This document shows positions 8,221 to 16,860 of a DNA stretch of 64,000 bases, in pieces. How positions within the stretch are numbered: position 1 is the first letter of the stretch; every line of letters begins with the position of its first letter. Where the stretch lies: positions 2,125,501 to 2,189,500 of the forward strand of contig NZ_CP060092.1 in NCBI RefSeq assembly GCF_014217335.1. The letters are read 5' to 3'. The translations under genes were made by a program, and so were the position numbers. The DNA is from Teredinibacter purpureus (lineage in GTDB: Bacteria; Pseudomonadota; Gammaproteobacteria; Pseudomonadales; Cellvibrionaceae). The notes beneath the pieces are model-generated. The model was not told the DNA's origin. It saw only the letters and a list, made by a program, of their open reading frames with translations, and did not search any database.

Positions 8221-9128
8221 GGTGTGTCCTTTTCGGTAAGCGCAATAATCGAATGCTGTGCGTCTAGGCTTAATGTCCAATCGGCCTGCTTAGGTAACGT
8301 GTTTAGTGCGTGCTCGGTGAGGCGCTGATAGTGTGAAATAAAGCGTTCAATGTCTTTAGGGCTTTGAATGTTACTGTGTTTACGCTTCTCGGGTGTTGAG
8401 AGTAGCCATTTTTGTTTTAGCTTTTGTTCTTGTAATAAGCGCCATTGAAAGACACAGTCAAAAGAGGGAGCTTTTAATACGGCAAGGTAATCGATTAATT
8501 TAAATAAAGTCGCGTATTGATCGGCGAGCTGTGAATTTACATAGTGCCGCCATACCCCAGTGGGGTCTTCATTGGCTTCGAGTGTGTTTATGGGGTTTAC
8601 AAGTTCAGGTTCGGCTTCGGCAGACAGCCCCACGCACCAGCCTTCCAGAATGATAATATCAATGGGGCCGTTTAGGTGCGTCCAATACTCTTTGCTGGCT
8701 CTATCATCTGTGGCCTTATCAAAGCGAACGAGGCTACACGATTCACCCGTTGTAAGCGTTTGAAGTTGCTGAAGTGTGTTCTTTGCGAGCGCTAGATCAT
8801 GCGTACCGGGAACGCCTCGAGTGGCGAGTAGTGGGTGCACTGTTTTGGCGAGAGATTGACGTTGGGCACGAGTGAGATAAAAGTCGTCAATGGATAGCAC
8901 TGCGCATCGCATCTGGCATGAATGTTCAAGAATAAGACGAAGGAAGTCTGCAAGGGTGCTTTTACCGCTACCTTGTGTGCCTTGTATACCCAATATCAGT
9001 GGCGAGTGCTGGGCATTCGCTTTTGCGGCGATTTTGCCAGCTAATGGTTGGTACCAATGTTCAACGGTTTGTTTAAACTCCGGCGGAAGGCCGTGGGCTT
9101 GAATGGCGTCATCGATATAAGTTTGCAC
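8217..9128 (-). CDS. D-glycerate 3-kinase-like P-loop kinase
   Basis: This 303-residue P-loop kinase has Walker A GIQGTQGSGKST (residues 47-58), LSIDDFYLTRAQR after the first domain, and IIILEGWCVG. It resembles plant GLYK and its yeast/bacterial homologues in the uridine kinase-like family, which phosphorylate D-glycerate to 3-phosphoglycerate. In this operon it would return glycerate released by the phosphorylase to the 3-phosphoglycerate pool used by GpgS. It starts with GTG (SD AAGG) and is the first gene of the four. The region 9129-9406 upstream holds no gene and should carry the operon promoter. Confidence 0.8.
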   Translation of the reverse strand: MQTYIDDAIQAHGLPPEFKQTVEHWYQPLAGKIAAKANAQHSPLILGIQGTQGSGKSTLADFLRLILEHSCQMRCAVLSIDDFYLTRAQRQSLAKTVHPLLATRGVPGTHDLALAKNTLQQLQTLTTGESCSLVRFDKATDDRASKEYWTHLNGPIDIIILEGWCVGLSAEAEPELVNPINTLEANEDPTGVWRHYVNSQLADQYATLFKLIDYLAVLKAPSFDCVFQWRLLQEQKLKQKWLLSTPEKRKHSNIQSPKDIERFISHYQRLTEHALNTLPKQADWTLSLDAQHSIIALTEKDTP

Positions 9129-9406
9129 TATTTTTATGCCTTGCCTTATGGGTGACCCAATATGGGGCGCAAGTAATCACCTGCATGGTGCGGTTTTGTC
9201 GAGTATAGAGAGCGCTACAGTAGGTTTAATAGTTTAAGAGCAATTTTCGCACCAGTTTTGGGTTTTTTGGTGCTGGGGAACGATATTAAATTACGTGGTG
9301 GGGTTTTTAAACGTGTAGGGGTTTTCCGGAAATAAAATACCGGAGAGTGTATAGCGTATGGGAAGGGGAAAGGAGCTATATGAGTGGCTGTACGAGAACT
9401 ACTTGA

Positions 9407-9856
9407 TTAACCCAGCAGTGTTTTAACGAGTTTGCTGACTTCACCCATATCTGCGCGGCCCTGCATTTGAGGCTTCACAATGGCCATGACTTTACCCATG
9501 TCCCGCATAGATTCTGCACCGGTTTCGGCGATAGCGCTTTTGAGCAAGGACGTAATTTCGTCTTCCGAAAGAGCGGAGGGCAAATATTCCTGAATAACGC
9601 TTATTTCGTAGCTTTCCGTGTCGGCAAGCTCTTGACGACCCGCTTCTACGTACTGGCTAACGGAGTCTCTACGTTGTTTGACCTGTTTATCGAGCACAGC
9701 AAGTACGCGCGCATCGTCTAGCTCGACACGTTCATCGACCTCGATACGTTTAAATTCCGACATAAGAATACGCAAAACACCAAGACGTGGTTTATCCTTG
9801 GCGCGCATAGCATCTTTTACGGCTTGCGAGATACGATTTTTTGTGTCACTGGCCAC
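9407..9856 (-). CDS. yqeY: GatB/YqeY domain protein
   Basis: This 149-residue YqeY-family protein is related to the tail domain of the GatB amidotransferase subunit and is thought to act in tRNA-linked amidation or tRNA binding. ISQAVKDAMRAKDKPRLGVLR, KQRRDSVSQYVEAGRQELA, IQEYLPSALSEDEI and KVMAIVKPQMQGRADMGEVSK are all conserved in the family. An upstream ATG at 9904 gives an extension not seen in the family. The GTG at 9856 (V-A-S-D-T-K) gives the usual N-terminus. It lies 83 bp downstream of rpsU, as in many gammaproteobacteria, but dnaG does not follow. Confidence 0.9.
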   Translation of the reverse strand: MASDTKNRISQAVKDAMRAKDKPRLGVLRILMSEFKRIEVDERVELDDARVLAVLDKQVKQRRDSVSQYVEAGRQELADTESYEISVIQEYLPSALSEDEITSLLKSAIAETGAESMRDMGKVMAIVKPQMQGRADMGEVSKLVKTLLG

Positions 9857-9939
9857 GGTAGAGTCCCGTTTTATAGTCAATCCAATAAGGTGGCTTAAAA
9901 CCACCGTTGCTGAGCTGCAATAGCAGCTGTAGCAGGATC

Positions 9940-10155
9940 TTAGTACAGGCGCTGAAACTTGCGGTTTTCGCGCTGAACTTTTTTCGCGTGACGCTTAACA
10001 GCTGCAGCAGCTTTACGCTTACGTACAGAAGTAGGCTTCTCGTAAAATTCGCGACGACGTACTTCGGCGAGTACACCGGCTTTCTCACAAGAGCGCTTGA
10101 AGCGACGCAAAGCAAAATCGAATGGTTCGTTTTCTTTCAGTTTTACTGAAGGCAT
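9940..10155 (-). CDS. rpsU: 30S ribosomal protein S21
   Basis: S21 is a small basic protein of the 30S subunit, needed for pairing of the anti-Shine-Dalgarno region with mRNA. The 71-residue product [20 protein letters not shown] has the usual length, and its Lys/Arg-rich C-terminus ends in KFQRLY. An in-frame extension to 10209 is dismissed because the family begins MP(S/V)(V/I)K. The typical macromolecular-synthesis arrangement (tsaD divergent, then rpsU, yqeY, dnaG) is partly kept here, but lactate genes separate it from tsaD. Confidence 0.97.
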   Translation of the reverse strand: MPSVKLKENEPFDFALRRFKRSCEKAGVLAEVRRREFYEKPTSVRKRKAAAAVKRHAKKVQRENRKFQRLY

Positions 10156-10346
10156 ATTTTTACCTGTTTTGTTTTCAATTATCCGATGCAGCCACATGCC
10201 TAGGCACACCAGTTCTAAGGGTGCGAGATTCTAAACACTTAGGCTTGTGCCTGCAAGGGCTTTTTGTGTGAATTTCAGGCCTGTTGGGCCTTTCGTTTTT
10301 TGGGGTTCGACTTTGGCGCCATGAGGGCCATTTGTCACGCGGTAAC

Positions 10347-11342
10347 CTAGGTTTTAACCAAGCACATTTTATCGAGCTCACCTTTATCGAAGTGAAGGAT
10401 GTTATTGAGTGTTACTTCGGCAATGGCTTGTAAGGCTTCATGTGTAAAGAACGCTTGGTGGCCCGTAATTACAACGTTTTTAAACGTTGTGAGGCGGGCG
10501 AAAATGTCGTCCTGTAATACTTGGTTAGAGTAGTTTTCGAAAAATAGGTTGGCCTCTTCTTCATAAACATCTAGCCCTAAGTAGCCTACTTGCCCGTTTT
10601 TTAGGGCTTTAATGATGGCCGGTGTATCGATTAACCCGCCGCGGCTGGTATTAATAAGCATTACGCCCTTTTTCATTTGGCTGAGCGTATTGCTATTAAT
10701 AATGTGGTAGGTAGAGCGTACGAGCGGACAGTGCAGCGAAATAATGTCTGATTCGGCCCATACTTGTTCGAGGCTGACGAGCTCTACGCCGGTTTCAACG
10801 AGTGCCTCGGAGGGCATGGGATCGAAACAGATAACGCGACAACCAAACCCTTTCATTATGCGAATTATTGACTGCCCTATGCGGCCGCCGCCTACGATAG
10901 CAACAGTTTTGCCGTATAAATCGAAACCCATTAAACCGCTAAGTGAGTAGTCGTTCTCTCTAATGCGTGAAAACGCACGGTGGATATTGCGGTTTAAGTC
11001 CAAAATTAGTGCCGCTGCGTGCTCTGCGACAGCATTAGGAGAGTATTCAGGTACGCGTGCGACGGGTAGGTTGTGTTTAGCACAGGCATCAAGGTCGACG
11101 TTATTAAAGCCTGCGCAGCGCATAGCAACCAGTTTTACACCGTTTTCCTGCAGTTGGGCGGCAACGGCGGTATCGATCACGTCGTTCACAAAGCAGCAGA
11201 CTATGTCGAAGCCTTTGGTGAGGGCAACGGTTTGAGCGGTCAGTTGGGGTTCAAGGAATGTGAGCTCCAAGCCAGTTTCTGTATTTGCGCTGGTGAGATG
11301 TTCTTCGTCGTAAGGTTTGGAGCTGAAAACCGCTACTTTCAT
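10347..11342 (-). CDS. ldhA: D-lactate dehydrogenase (NAD-dependent, 2-hydroxyacid dehydrogenase family)
   Basis: LdhA reduces pyruvate to D-lactate with NADH during fermentation or oxygen limitation. The 331-residue protein has the substrate loop MRCAGFNNVDLDA, the NAD-binding glycine motif VGGGRIGQS, and the catalytic Arg/Glu/His triad in NTSRGGLID, LDVYEEEANLF and TGHQAFFT. The YEEEANLFFE segment is characteristic of D-LDH within the family. It is divergent from the lactate permease gene at 11570, with about 230 bp of shared upstream DNA. That suggests joint control of lactate production and transport. Confidence 0.92.
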   Translation of the reverse strand: MKVAVFSSKPYDEEHLTSANTETGLELTFLEPQLTAQTVALTKGFDIVCCFVNDVIDTAVAAQLQENGVKLVAMRCAGFNNVDLDACAKHNLPVARVPEYSPNAVAEHAAALILDLNRNIHRAFSRIRENDYSLSGLMGFDLYGKTVAIVGGGRIGQSIIRIMKGFGCRVICFDPMPSEALVETGVELVSLEQVWAESDIISLHCPLVRSTYHIINSNTLSQMKKGVMLINTSRGGLIDTPAIIKALKNGQVGYLGLDVYEEEANLFFENYSNQVLQDDIFARLTTFKNVVITGHQAFFTHEALQAIAEVTLNNILHFDKGELDKMCLVKT

Positions 11343-11569
11343 TTGTTTGTCTCGTACTCAATTAGCTTTGTAGGGAAAGGAGGGGGAGTATACATTCAGT
11401 TAGGCCTCAACCGCACTAGGGTAAGGCCGAGAGATTTCCCTTATTTTTGATAAGGAAATTTACCTTGCGATAGTTTAGTCTATGCGCCTTTACTTTGGTG
11501 GGGATTCGGGCGATTAATCGCACTGGAACCCGCTCTTTGATTTGCTCCGAATGCGAGATTGTTGTTCCT

Positions 11570-13192
11570 ATGTTTCAGTTGTTTTCTGCTTATTTTCCGA
11601 TTGTGTTGCTCATCTACCTCATGACGAAAAAAAATAGCTTGCCATCTTTTCGCGCGCTACCTCTTTCTGCCTTGGTACTTTATAGCTTAATGTTGGTGGT
11701 TTTTGAGCGTGACCCAAACCAAGTGCATGCCGTAATCGTTGATGGCTTGTTGGTCGCGTGGACCCCCATTTTAATCATTGCGGGTGCTATTTTTTTATTC
11801 CGAACAATGGAAGCGACAGGCGCGTTAGCGATTATTCGCACTGGGCTTAATAGTATTTCCAACAACGCTATAGCCCAACTAATGATAGTGGGCTGGGCGT
11901 TTCAGTTTTTAATAGAGGGAGCCAGTGGTTTTGGCACACCTGCAGCATTGGCGGGGCCTGTATTGGTGGGGCTGGGTTTTCCCGCTGTTCGGGTGGCCAT
12001 TTTCTGTTTGATTCTCAATAGTGTGCCCGTATCTTTTGGAGCGGTAGGAACCCCCACATGGTTCGGTCTTTCCGCCGTTTCATTAAGCGAGCTTGAGCTG
12101 GCGCAGGTAGGCATTAAATCGGCTTGGTTGAACAGTATCGCGGCACTATTCATAGTGCTCGTTGCCTTGATGTTTATTGTCGATCGTCGAAAAATCATGG
12201 GCAATATTGTCTTTATCGTACTCAGTGTACTGTGCTGCGTTACACCTTATGTCGCGATTGCTTATAGTAGTTATGAGTTTCCGGCGTTATTGGGGGGCGG
12301 TATTGGGTTGATCTTGACGATACTCTTAGCGCGATGGGGGATAGGGCTTGAAAAAACGCCAAGTGATGGCCGTCAAATTGACGATGAGGCCGTGGATCGT
12401 GCGACAGATGCTCAGAACGCGCCACGTGTATCGGTTAAAGCGCTAGTGAAGGCTACCTTTCCCCTATGGGGAACGGTTTTGTTATTAATTATTACGCGGG
12501 TTCCTCAGCTGGGTATAAAGCCTTTGTTGTTGTTAAAAGAGCCCGTGTTAAGCGTAGGCCTTGGTAGTTTGGGCGATTTGTCCGTAAGTGCAGCACTAGT
12601 GGTTTCGCTCACGAATATTTTTAATACGTCTGAATCGTGGAGTCATAGTTTTCTATATGTTCCGTCGTTGCTTCCTTTTGGTGTTATCGCTCTTTTAACC
12701 CTGCAGCTATTTAAAGACGGTAGTACGCGCACTGTTGTTAAAGAGACGGTCGAGCAAATGAAAACGCCGGTTGTTGCTTTATTGGGTGCGTTGGTGTTTG
12801 TAAATTTAATGATGATGGGTGGCGAGCAGTCGGCGGTTGCGTTAATTGGGTCGCATCTAGCGGAGATTACCGGTAGCAATTGGCAGTTTTTTGCGGCATT
12901 CCTCGGCGCCTTGGGCTCGTTTTTTTCGGGCTCGGCCACTATATCCAATTTAACGTTTGCCGGTATTCAAGATTCAATTGCGCTAGACCTCGCCCTTAAT
13001 CGAACAACCATTTTGGCGCTGCAGTCGGCGGGCGGTGCTATGGGTAATATGGTGTGCATTAACAATATTGTTGCTGTTGCTTCTGTACTCGCGCTCGGTG
13101 ATAAAGAAGGTTATATCCTAAAACGTACCGCCATCGCTATGCTTGTTTACGGTGTTGTGATTGGTGTGGCTGGCGTTGTAATTTTTGGCTAA
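11570..13192 (+). CDS. lctP: L-lactate permease family transporter (LctP)
   Basis: This inner-membrane lactate/glycolate:proton symporter has about 540 residues and some 13-14 hydrophobic helices. Family motifs include WTPILIIAGAIFLFRTMEATG, the conserved loop FLIEGASGFGTPAALAGP, SFGAVGTPTWFG, and near the C-terminus GSFFSGSATISNLTFAGIQ and LQSAGGAMGNMVCINNI. The frame is open from a TTG at 11495, but the segment before the ATG at 11570 is not membrane-like. MFQLFSAYFPIVLL resembles the usual LctP start, so I prefer 11570. It is divergent from ldhA. Confidence 0.9.
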   Translation: MFQLFSAYFPIVLLIYLMTKKNSLPSFRALPLSALVLYSLMLVVFERDPNQVHAVIVDGLLVAWTPILIIAGAIFLFRTMEATGALAIIRTGLNSISNNAIAQLMIVGWAFQFLIEGASGFGTPAALAGPVLVGLGFPAVRVAIFCLILNSVPVSFGAVGTPTWFGLSAVSLSELELAQVGIKSAWLNSIAALFIVLVALMFIVDRRKIMGNIVFIVLSVLCCVTPYVAIAYSSYEFPALLGGGIGLILTILLARWGIGLEKTPSDGRQIDDEAVDRATDAQNAPRVSVKALVKATFPLWGTVLLLIITRVPQLGIKPLLLLKEPVLSVGLGSLGDLSVSAALVVSLTNIFNTSESWSHSFLYVPSLLPFGVIALLTLQLFKDGSTRTVVKETVEQMKTPVVALLGALVFVNLMMMGGEQSAVALIGSHLAEITGSNWQFFAAFLGALGSFFSGSATISNLTFAGIQDSIALDLALNRTTILALQSAGGAMGNMVCINNIVAVASVLALGDKEGYILKRTAIAMLVYGVVIGVAGVVIFG

Positions 13193-13242
13193 GGTCTATG
13201 GCCCTGCAGTATTGGGGTTTATTGTTCAGTAAGAGATGAAAC

Positions 13243-14268
13243 ATGCGTGTATTAGGAATTGAAACATCCTGTGATGAAACCGGTGTAGCGGTCTATGACA
13301 GTGAGGCCGGCTTACTTGGGCACGACCTTTACAGTCAAATTGAGCTACATGCCGAGTATGGTGGCGTCGTACCTGAGCTAGCATCCCGCGATCATATTCG
13401 TAAGCTTATCCCACTTATCGATAGCATTCTTGATCGTACGGACTCCCAAAATAAGATCGATGCTATTGCCTACACGTGCGGGCCAGGTTTAATCGGTGCG
13501 TTGTTGGTGGGGGGGTGCGTGGGGCGCTCATTGGCTTACGCATGGAACGTGCCGGCAATTGGTGTGCATCATATGGAAGGGCATCTATTAGCGCCCCTAC
13601 TCGAAGACAACCCGCCGGACTTCCCCTTTGTTGCGCTACTGGTCAGTGGCGGGCATACGCAGTTAGTGGAGGTTAAAGGAATTGGTGAGTACACCTTGTT
13701 GGGGGAGTCTCTCGACGATGCCGCCGGAGAGGCGTTCGACAAAGCCGCGAAGATGATGGATTTGGATTATCCCGGTGGGCCTCATATAGCACGCTTAGCA
13801 GAAAAGGGTACGCCGGGGCGATTTAAGTTTCCGCGCCCTATGACGGATAGGCCCGGTCTAGACTTTAGTTTTAGTGGTTTGAAAACGTTTACGTTAAACA
13901 CCGTAACGAAGCATGCTCAGGCCGACGGGTTGCCCGATGATCAAACCTGTGCCGATATAGCCTTTGCTTTTCAGGAAGCCGTGGTTGATACACTCGCCAT
14001 TAAATGTCGGCGAGCCTTGCAGCAATGTAATATGAATACGCTGATTATTGCGGGCGGGGTGTCTGCGAATAATCGTTTGCGCGAGCGATTGGAAGAAGCA
14101 TTGGCAAAAATTAATAGCCGAGTATTTTATGCGCGCCATGAATTTTGCACCGATAATGGCGCAATGATCGCGTTTGCGGGATGTCAGCGTTTAGTCGCAG
14201 GCCAAAAAACGGGGTTAGCGGTTGATGTCATGCCTCGCTGGCCGTTAGATACTTTGGAGTCTCTGTAG
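13243..14268 (+). CDS. tsaD: tRNA N6-adenosine threonylcarbamoyltransferase
   Basis: TsaD transfers the threonylcarbamoyl group to A37 of ANN-decoding tRNAs, acting with TsaB, TsaE and TsaC. The 341-residue protein begins with the ASKHA signature [17 protein letters not shown]. It has the metal-binding [11 protein letters not shown], the nucleotide-binding [11 protein letters not shown], and [14 protein letters not shown]. Length and motifs are standard. folB starts 3 bp after its stop. In pseudomonads plsY lies in this neighbourhood, but it is absent here. Confidence 0.97.
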   Translation: MRVLGIETSCDETGVAVYDSEAGLLGHDLYSQIELHAEYGGVVPELASRDHIRKLIPLIDSILDRTDSQNKIDAIAYTCGPGLIGALLVGGCVGRSLAYAWNVPAIGVHHMEGHLLAPLLEDNPPDFPFVALLVSGGHTQLVEVKGIGEYTLLGESLDDAAGEAFDKAAKMMDLDYPGGPHIARLAEKGTPGRFKFPRPMTDRPGLDFSFSGLKTFTLNTVTKHAQADGLPDDQTCADIAFAFQEAVVDTLAIKCRRALQQCNMNTLIIAGGVSANNRLRERLEEALAKINSRVFYARHEFCTDNGAMIAFAGCQRLVAGQKTGLAVDVMPRWPLDTLESL

Positions 14269-14271
14269 TTT

Positions 14272-14625
14272 ATGGATATAGTTTTTATTAACGATTTACG
14301 CATCAATACTATTATTGGTATTTTTGATTGGGAGCGAGAAGTTAAGCAAACGGTTCGCCTCGATGTAGAAATGGCGCACGATATCCGTAAAGCCGCCGAA
14401 ACAGATGATATTCAATATGCTCTAGACTATAAAAAAGTGTCGAAGCGATTGATTTCATTTATTGGCGAATCGGAATTTTTCTTGGTTGAAACTATGGCGG
14501 AGCAAGTGGCTGCTATTATTCGCGAAGAATTTAAAGTGCCGTGGTTGTGCCTAAGTGTTAGTAAACCAGGCGCATTACGAGGAGCCGAAAGTGTTGGCAT
14601 CCGTATAGAGAGAGGTGAGCGCTAA
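14272..14625 (+). CDS. folB: Dihydroneopterin aldolase
   Basis: FolB cleaves dihydroneopterin to 6-hydroxymethyl-dihydropterin and glycolaldehyde in folate synthesis. The 117-residue product has the family start IVFINDLRINTIIGIFDWER, the catalytic-region LVETMAEQVAAII and the C-terminal LSVSKPGALRGAESVGIRIER, including the conserved KPGA. It is translated from an ATG three bases after tsaD and followed five bases later by folK, which uses its product. Confidence 0.95.
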   Translation: MDIVFINDLRINTIIGIFDWEREVKQTVRLDVEMAHDIRKAAETDDIQYALDYKKVSKRLISFIGESEFFLVETMAEQVAAIIREEFKVPWLCLSVSKPGALRGAESVGIRIERGER

Positions 14626-14630
14626 ACACA

Positions 14631-15128
14631 ATGGCAGAGGTATTGTTGAGTGTTGGAAGTAATATTGAACGGGATTTAAATATTCGCTCTGGGCTGAAAT
14701 CTTTGGCGCTTGAATTTGGTACGTTGGCATTATCGCCGGTATATGAAAGCGAAGCGATTGGTTTTCAGGGTGATAATTTCTACAACCTTGTGGTTGCTAT
14801 GCATACGGCTTTGTCGGTGGGGGAATTATCTTCTGTACTGAAATCCATCGAAAATAAGCATGGCAGGGATAGATCCTCGGCAAAGTTTAGCGCGCGAACC
14901 TTAGATATTGATATTCTTACGTATGACCAGCAGCAAGGTGAATGGGAAGGTATTTCATTGCCGCGAGATGAAATTAAAAAAAATGCGTTTGTATTATTGC
15001 CAATGGCCGATCTAAGACCCAATAGTTATTACCCAGGAAGCGAACAAACATATAAGGCTCTATGGGAGCGTTTTGATAGTACCTCGCAGAAATTATGGGT
15101 AGTACCTTTTCCGCTGAATGTTGAGTGA
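14631..15128 (+). CDS. folK: 2-amino-4-hydroxy-6-hydroxymethyldihydropteridine pyrophosphokinase
   Basis: HPPK transfers pyrophosphate from ATP to 6-hydroxymethyl-dihydropterin. The 165-residue protein has the SVGSNI start, YESEAIGFQGDNFYNLVV for pterin binding, RDRSSAKFSARTLDIDIL containing the metal-binding DxD, and LPRDEIKKNAFVLLPM. In canonical HPPK the last segment reads PH..M..R.FVL.PL. The match is good although the histidine of that motif is replaced. It follows folB by 5 bp. Confidence 0.93.
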   Translation: MAEVLLSVGSNIERDLNIRSGLKSLALEFGTLALSPVYESEAIGFQGDNFYNLVVAMHTALSVGELSSVLKSIENKHGRDRSSAKFSARTLDIDILTYDQQQGEWEGISLPRDEIKKNAFVLLPMADLRPNSYYPGSEQTYKALWERFDSTSQKLWVVPFPLNVE

Positions 15129-15370
15129 GCCACTTTTTATAACCCCTTAAATGGAAGTGAATGAAAATCGGCCCTAGCGAATCGCTCGCCCCGTAATGAC
15201 GGTCGTACTTAGCCATAACGCTAAATCACTGTGCCGTGCGCATCATATTCTACACTTTTCGTATTTGGCATAACCCTTCGTTATTTTAAACGTTAGCGCT
15301 TATCATATGTCCGTCTAAACGTGTGCTGGCACCGGTGTCTAAAAACAGATACCTTTAATCTCGCGAACAC

Positions 15371-15431
15371 GTTTTCTCGTATACCTTTCAAATATGTGAA
15401 AAATAACATTGTTATTTGATCACGAGAAAAC
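15371..15431 (+). promoter_or_regulatory. Nested inverted repeats in the leader of the 15448 gene
   Basis: GTTTTCTCGT (15371-15380) and ACGAGAAAAC (15422-15431) are a perfect 10-bp inverted pair. Between them AAATAACA (15401-15408) and TGTTATTT (15410-15417) form a second perfect pair. The outer right arm ends a few bases before the GGAGG ribosome binding site of the next gene. Either an operator pair or an mRNA structure affecting translation would fit. Apart from this I see no gene in 15129-15447. Confidence 0.5.
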
Positions 15432-15447
15432 CTTTCTGGAGGCAACT

Positions 15448-16002
15448 ATGCGACGTTACTATTATGTGAGTAATGACTTAACCGATATTGAAAAAGCTGA
15501 AATTGATTTGTTTGATGCTGGGTATTCTCAAGAACAGGTGCACATTCTTAGTCAGCAAGATGCTGAATTGGAAAAACGACATCTTCATGAAGTTAATCCT
15601 TTTGCGCGCTTAGATATTCTTCGTTCGGGGCTTGTTGGCGCCGCGATTGGTGCATCGCTAGCCGTTATCGTTGTGCTTATTGGATTTGTCTACAAAGCTG
15701 AAACAGCGATTGACTGGCTTCCGTTTGTATTTTTAGCCGCGGTGTTGTTTTTTTTCTCAACATGGGAAGGAGGGTTTTACGGCATTCAGGTGCGTAGCGC
15801 CGAATTTAAACGTTTCCAAGACTTGCTTAACAGCGGGTTTCACGTGCTTATGGTCGATACGGATACAAAAGATCAAGATACTCTTCAGCGTTTGATGGCT
15901 TACCATGAATCTTTGTCTGATGCTGGTGAAGGGGCAGCGCGCCCAGAGTGGCTCATTGCATCACAGCGTAGTTTTCACGCTTTTGTAAAAGCAATGCCTT
16001 AG
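15448..16002 (+). CDS. Small two-helix membrane protein of unknown function
   Basis: This 184-residue protein starts MRRYYYVSNDLTDIEKAE, preceded by GGAGG seven bases upstream, which decides the ATG at 15448 over earlier in-frame starts. A cytosolic N-terminal domain of about 65 residues is followed by two membrane helices (SGLVGAAIGASLAVIVVLIG and a second at WLPFVFLAAVLFFF), then a soluble C-terminus. Similar proteins in related bacteria carry the unhelpful label NAD/FAD-utilizing enzyme. I see no nucleotide-binding motif. Residues 5-45 look like a fold that might bind a partner, but no function can be assigned. Confidence 0.75.
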   Translation: MRRYYYVSNDLTDIEKAEIDLFDAGYSQEQVHILSQQDAELEKRHLHEVNPFARLDILRSGLVGAAIGASLAVIVVLIGFVYKAETAIDWLPFVFLAAVLFFFSTWEGGFYGIQVRSAEFKRFQDLLNSGFHVLMVDTDTKDQDTLQRLMAYHESLSDAGEGAARPEWLIASQRSFHAFVKAMP

Positions 16003-16077
16003 GTCGGCAATTACGCTCTTCTAAGGTGTACCTCACAACCTTGGAGAAGGTATAGAAGCTGGTAGGTTTTTACCTGT

Positions 16078-16100
16078 ACCGCCTATATTCGATAGGCGGT
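16078..16100. terminator. Hairpin between convergent genes, possible bidirectional terminator
   Basis: ACCGCCTAT (16078-16086) and ATAGGCGGT (16092-16100) pair perfectly around ATTCG, and GTAGG/CCTAC flanks add pairing. It lies between the stops of two convergent genes (16002 and 16117). The T tract is weak on both sides, so the terminator role is inferred from position. Confidence 0.5.
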
Positions 16101-16116
16101 TCCCTACCTTTCGCAG

Positions 16117-16860
16117 CTATTGCTGCAAGGTTTTTCCCCCATCAATATTCAGTATTTGCCCGGTAATGTAGTTGTTGTGTTTTGCCAAAAATTGCACCGC
16201 ATCGGCGATAACGGTGCAGCCACCTATGGTCTTGAGTGGGATAGAGTTTAGTCTTGCGGGGTTCTCAATTAAATTTCCGTCTGAATCTTCTGGCCATAAT
16301 ATGGCGCCAGGGGCAATTCCGTTTACGCGAATATGCGGTGCAAACTCCAACGCTAAAGATTGTGTAAGCATTAGGTTTGCGGCTTTGGCCATGCAATAAA
16401 TAGTGTGATTTTTTAGTGGCCGGTGGGCGTGCACATCGGCAATATTAATAATGCAGCCGTTGGCCTGTTTTAGCGGTTGGCGCAGCGCATGCGACAAAAA
16501 TAAAGGCGCTTTTGCGTTTGAGTTGAATAGGGCATCCCAGTCGGTTTCGTCGAGACTCTCGAGAGGTGTGGGGAAAAAACTCGAGGCGTTATTGACTAAG
16601 AGATCACACCGGCCTACCGCCAGTAATAGATCGTGTGCGATAGACTGTGCAGTATTGGCGCCACTGAGTGTTGCTTGAATGACGAAAGCGGAGTTAGCGC
16701 GCACTGTATTCAGTTGTTCGCGTAAAGCGTGCGCTTGAGGCAGTGACCGGTCGCAATGAATCACCACCGTATAACCTGCGGTGTGAAGCTGTTGCACAAT
16801 AGCGGCGCCTATTCTTCGGGCGCCACCTGTTACTAGAGCAACGGGTGCGGGGTTGTTCAT
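16117..16860 (-). CDS. Pteridine reductase-like short-chain dehydrogenase (FolM type)
   Basis: This 247-residue SDR has the cofactor motif VTGGARRIGAAIV near the N-terminus, NNASSFFPTPL, and the catalytic YCMAKAANL (Tyr about 155, Lys about 159), followed by RVNGIAPGAILWPED. The TGGARRIG motif is that of pteridine reductases and FolM, which use NADPH to reduce dihydrofolate or dihydromonapterin. Its position next to folB-folK and cca fits a pterin role. Its ATG overlaps the cca stop by one base (TAATG), so the two are probably translationally coupled. Another SDR activity cannot be excluded. Confidence 0.82.
   Translation of the reverse strand: MNNPAPVALVTGGARRIGAAIVQQLHTAGYTVVIHCDRSLPQAHALREQLNTVRANSAFVIQATLSGANTAQSIAHDLLLAVGRCDLLVNNASSFFPTPLESLDETDWDALFNSNAKAPLFLSHALRQPLKQANGCIINIADVHAHRPLKNHTIYCMAKAANLMLTQSLALEFAPHIRVNGIAPGAILWPEDSDGNLIENPARLNSIPLKTIGGCTVIADAVQFLAKHNNYITGQILNIDGGKTLQQ

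Noticed and set aside
10277..10300. Hairpin AGGCC/GGCCT with a T run downstream of ldhA
   Set aside because: The T run is on the plus strand, where no gene ends nearby; short 5-bp stem, so not called as a terminator.
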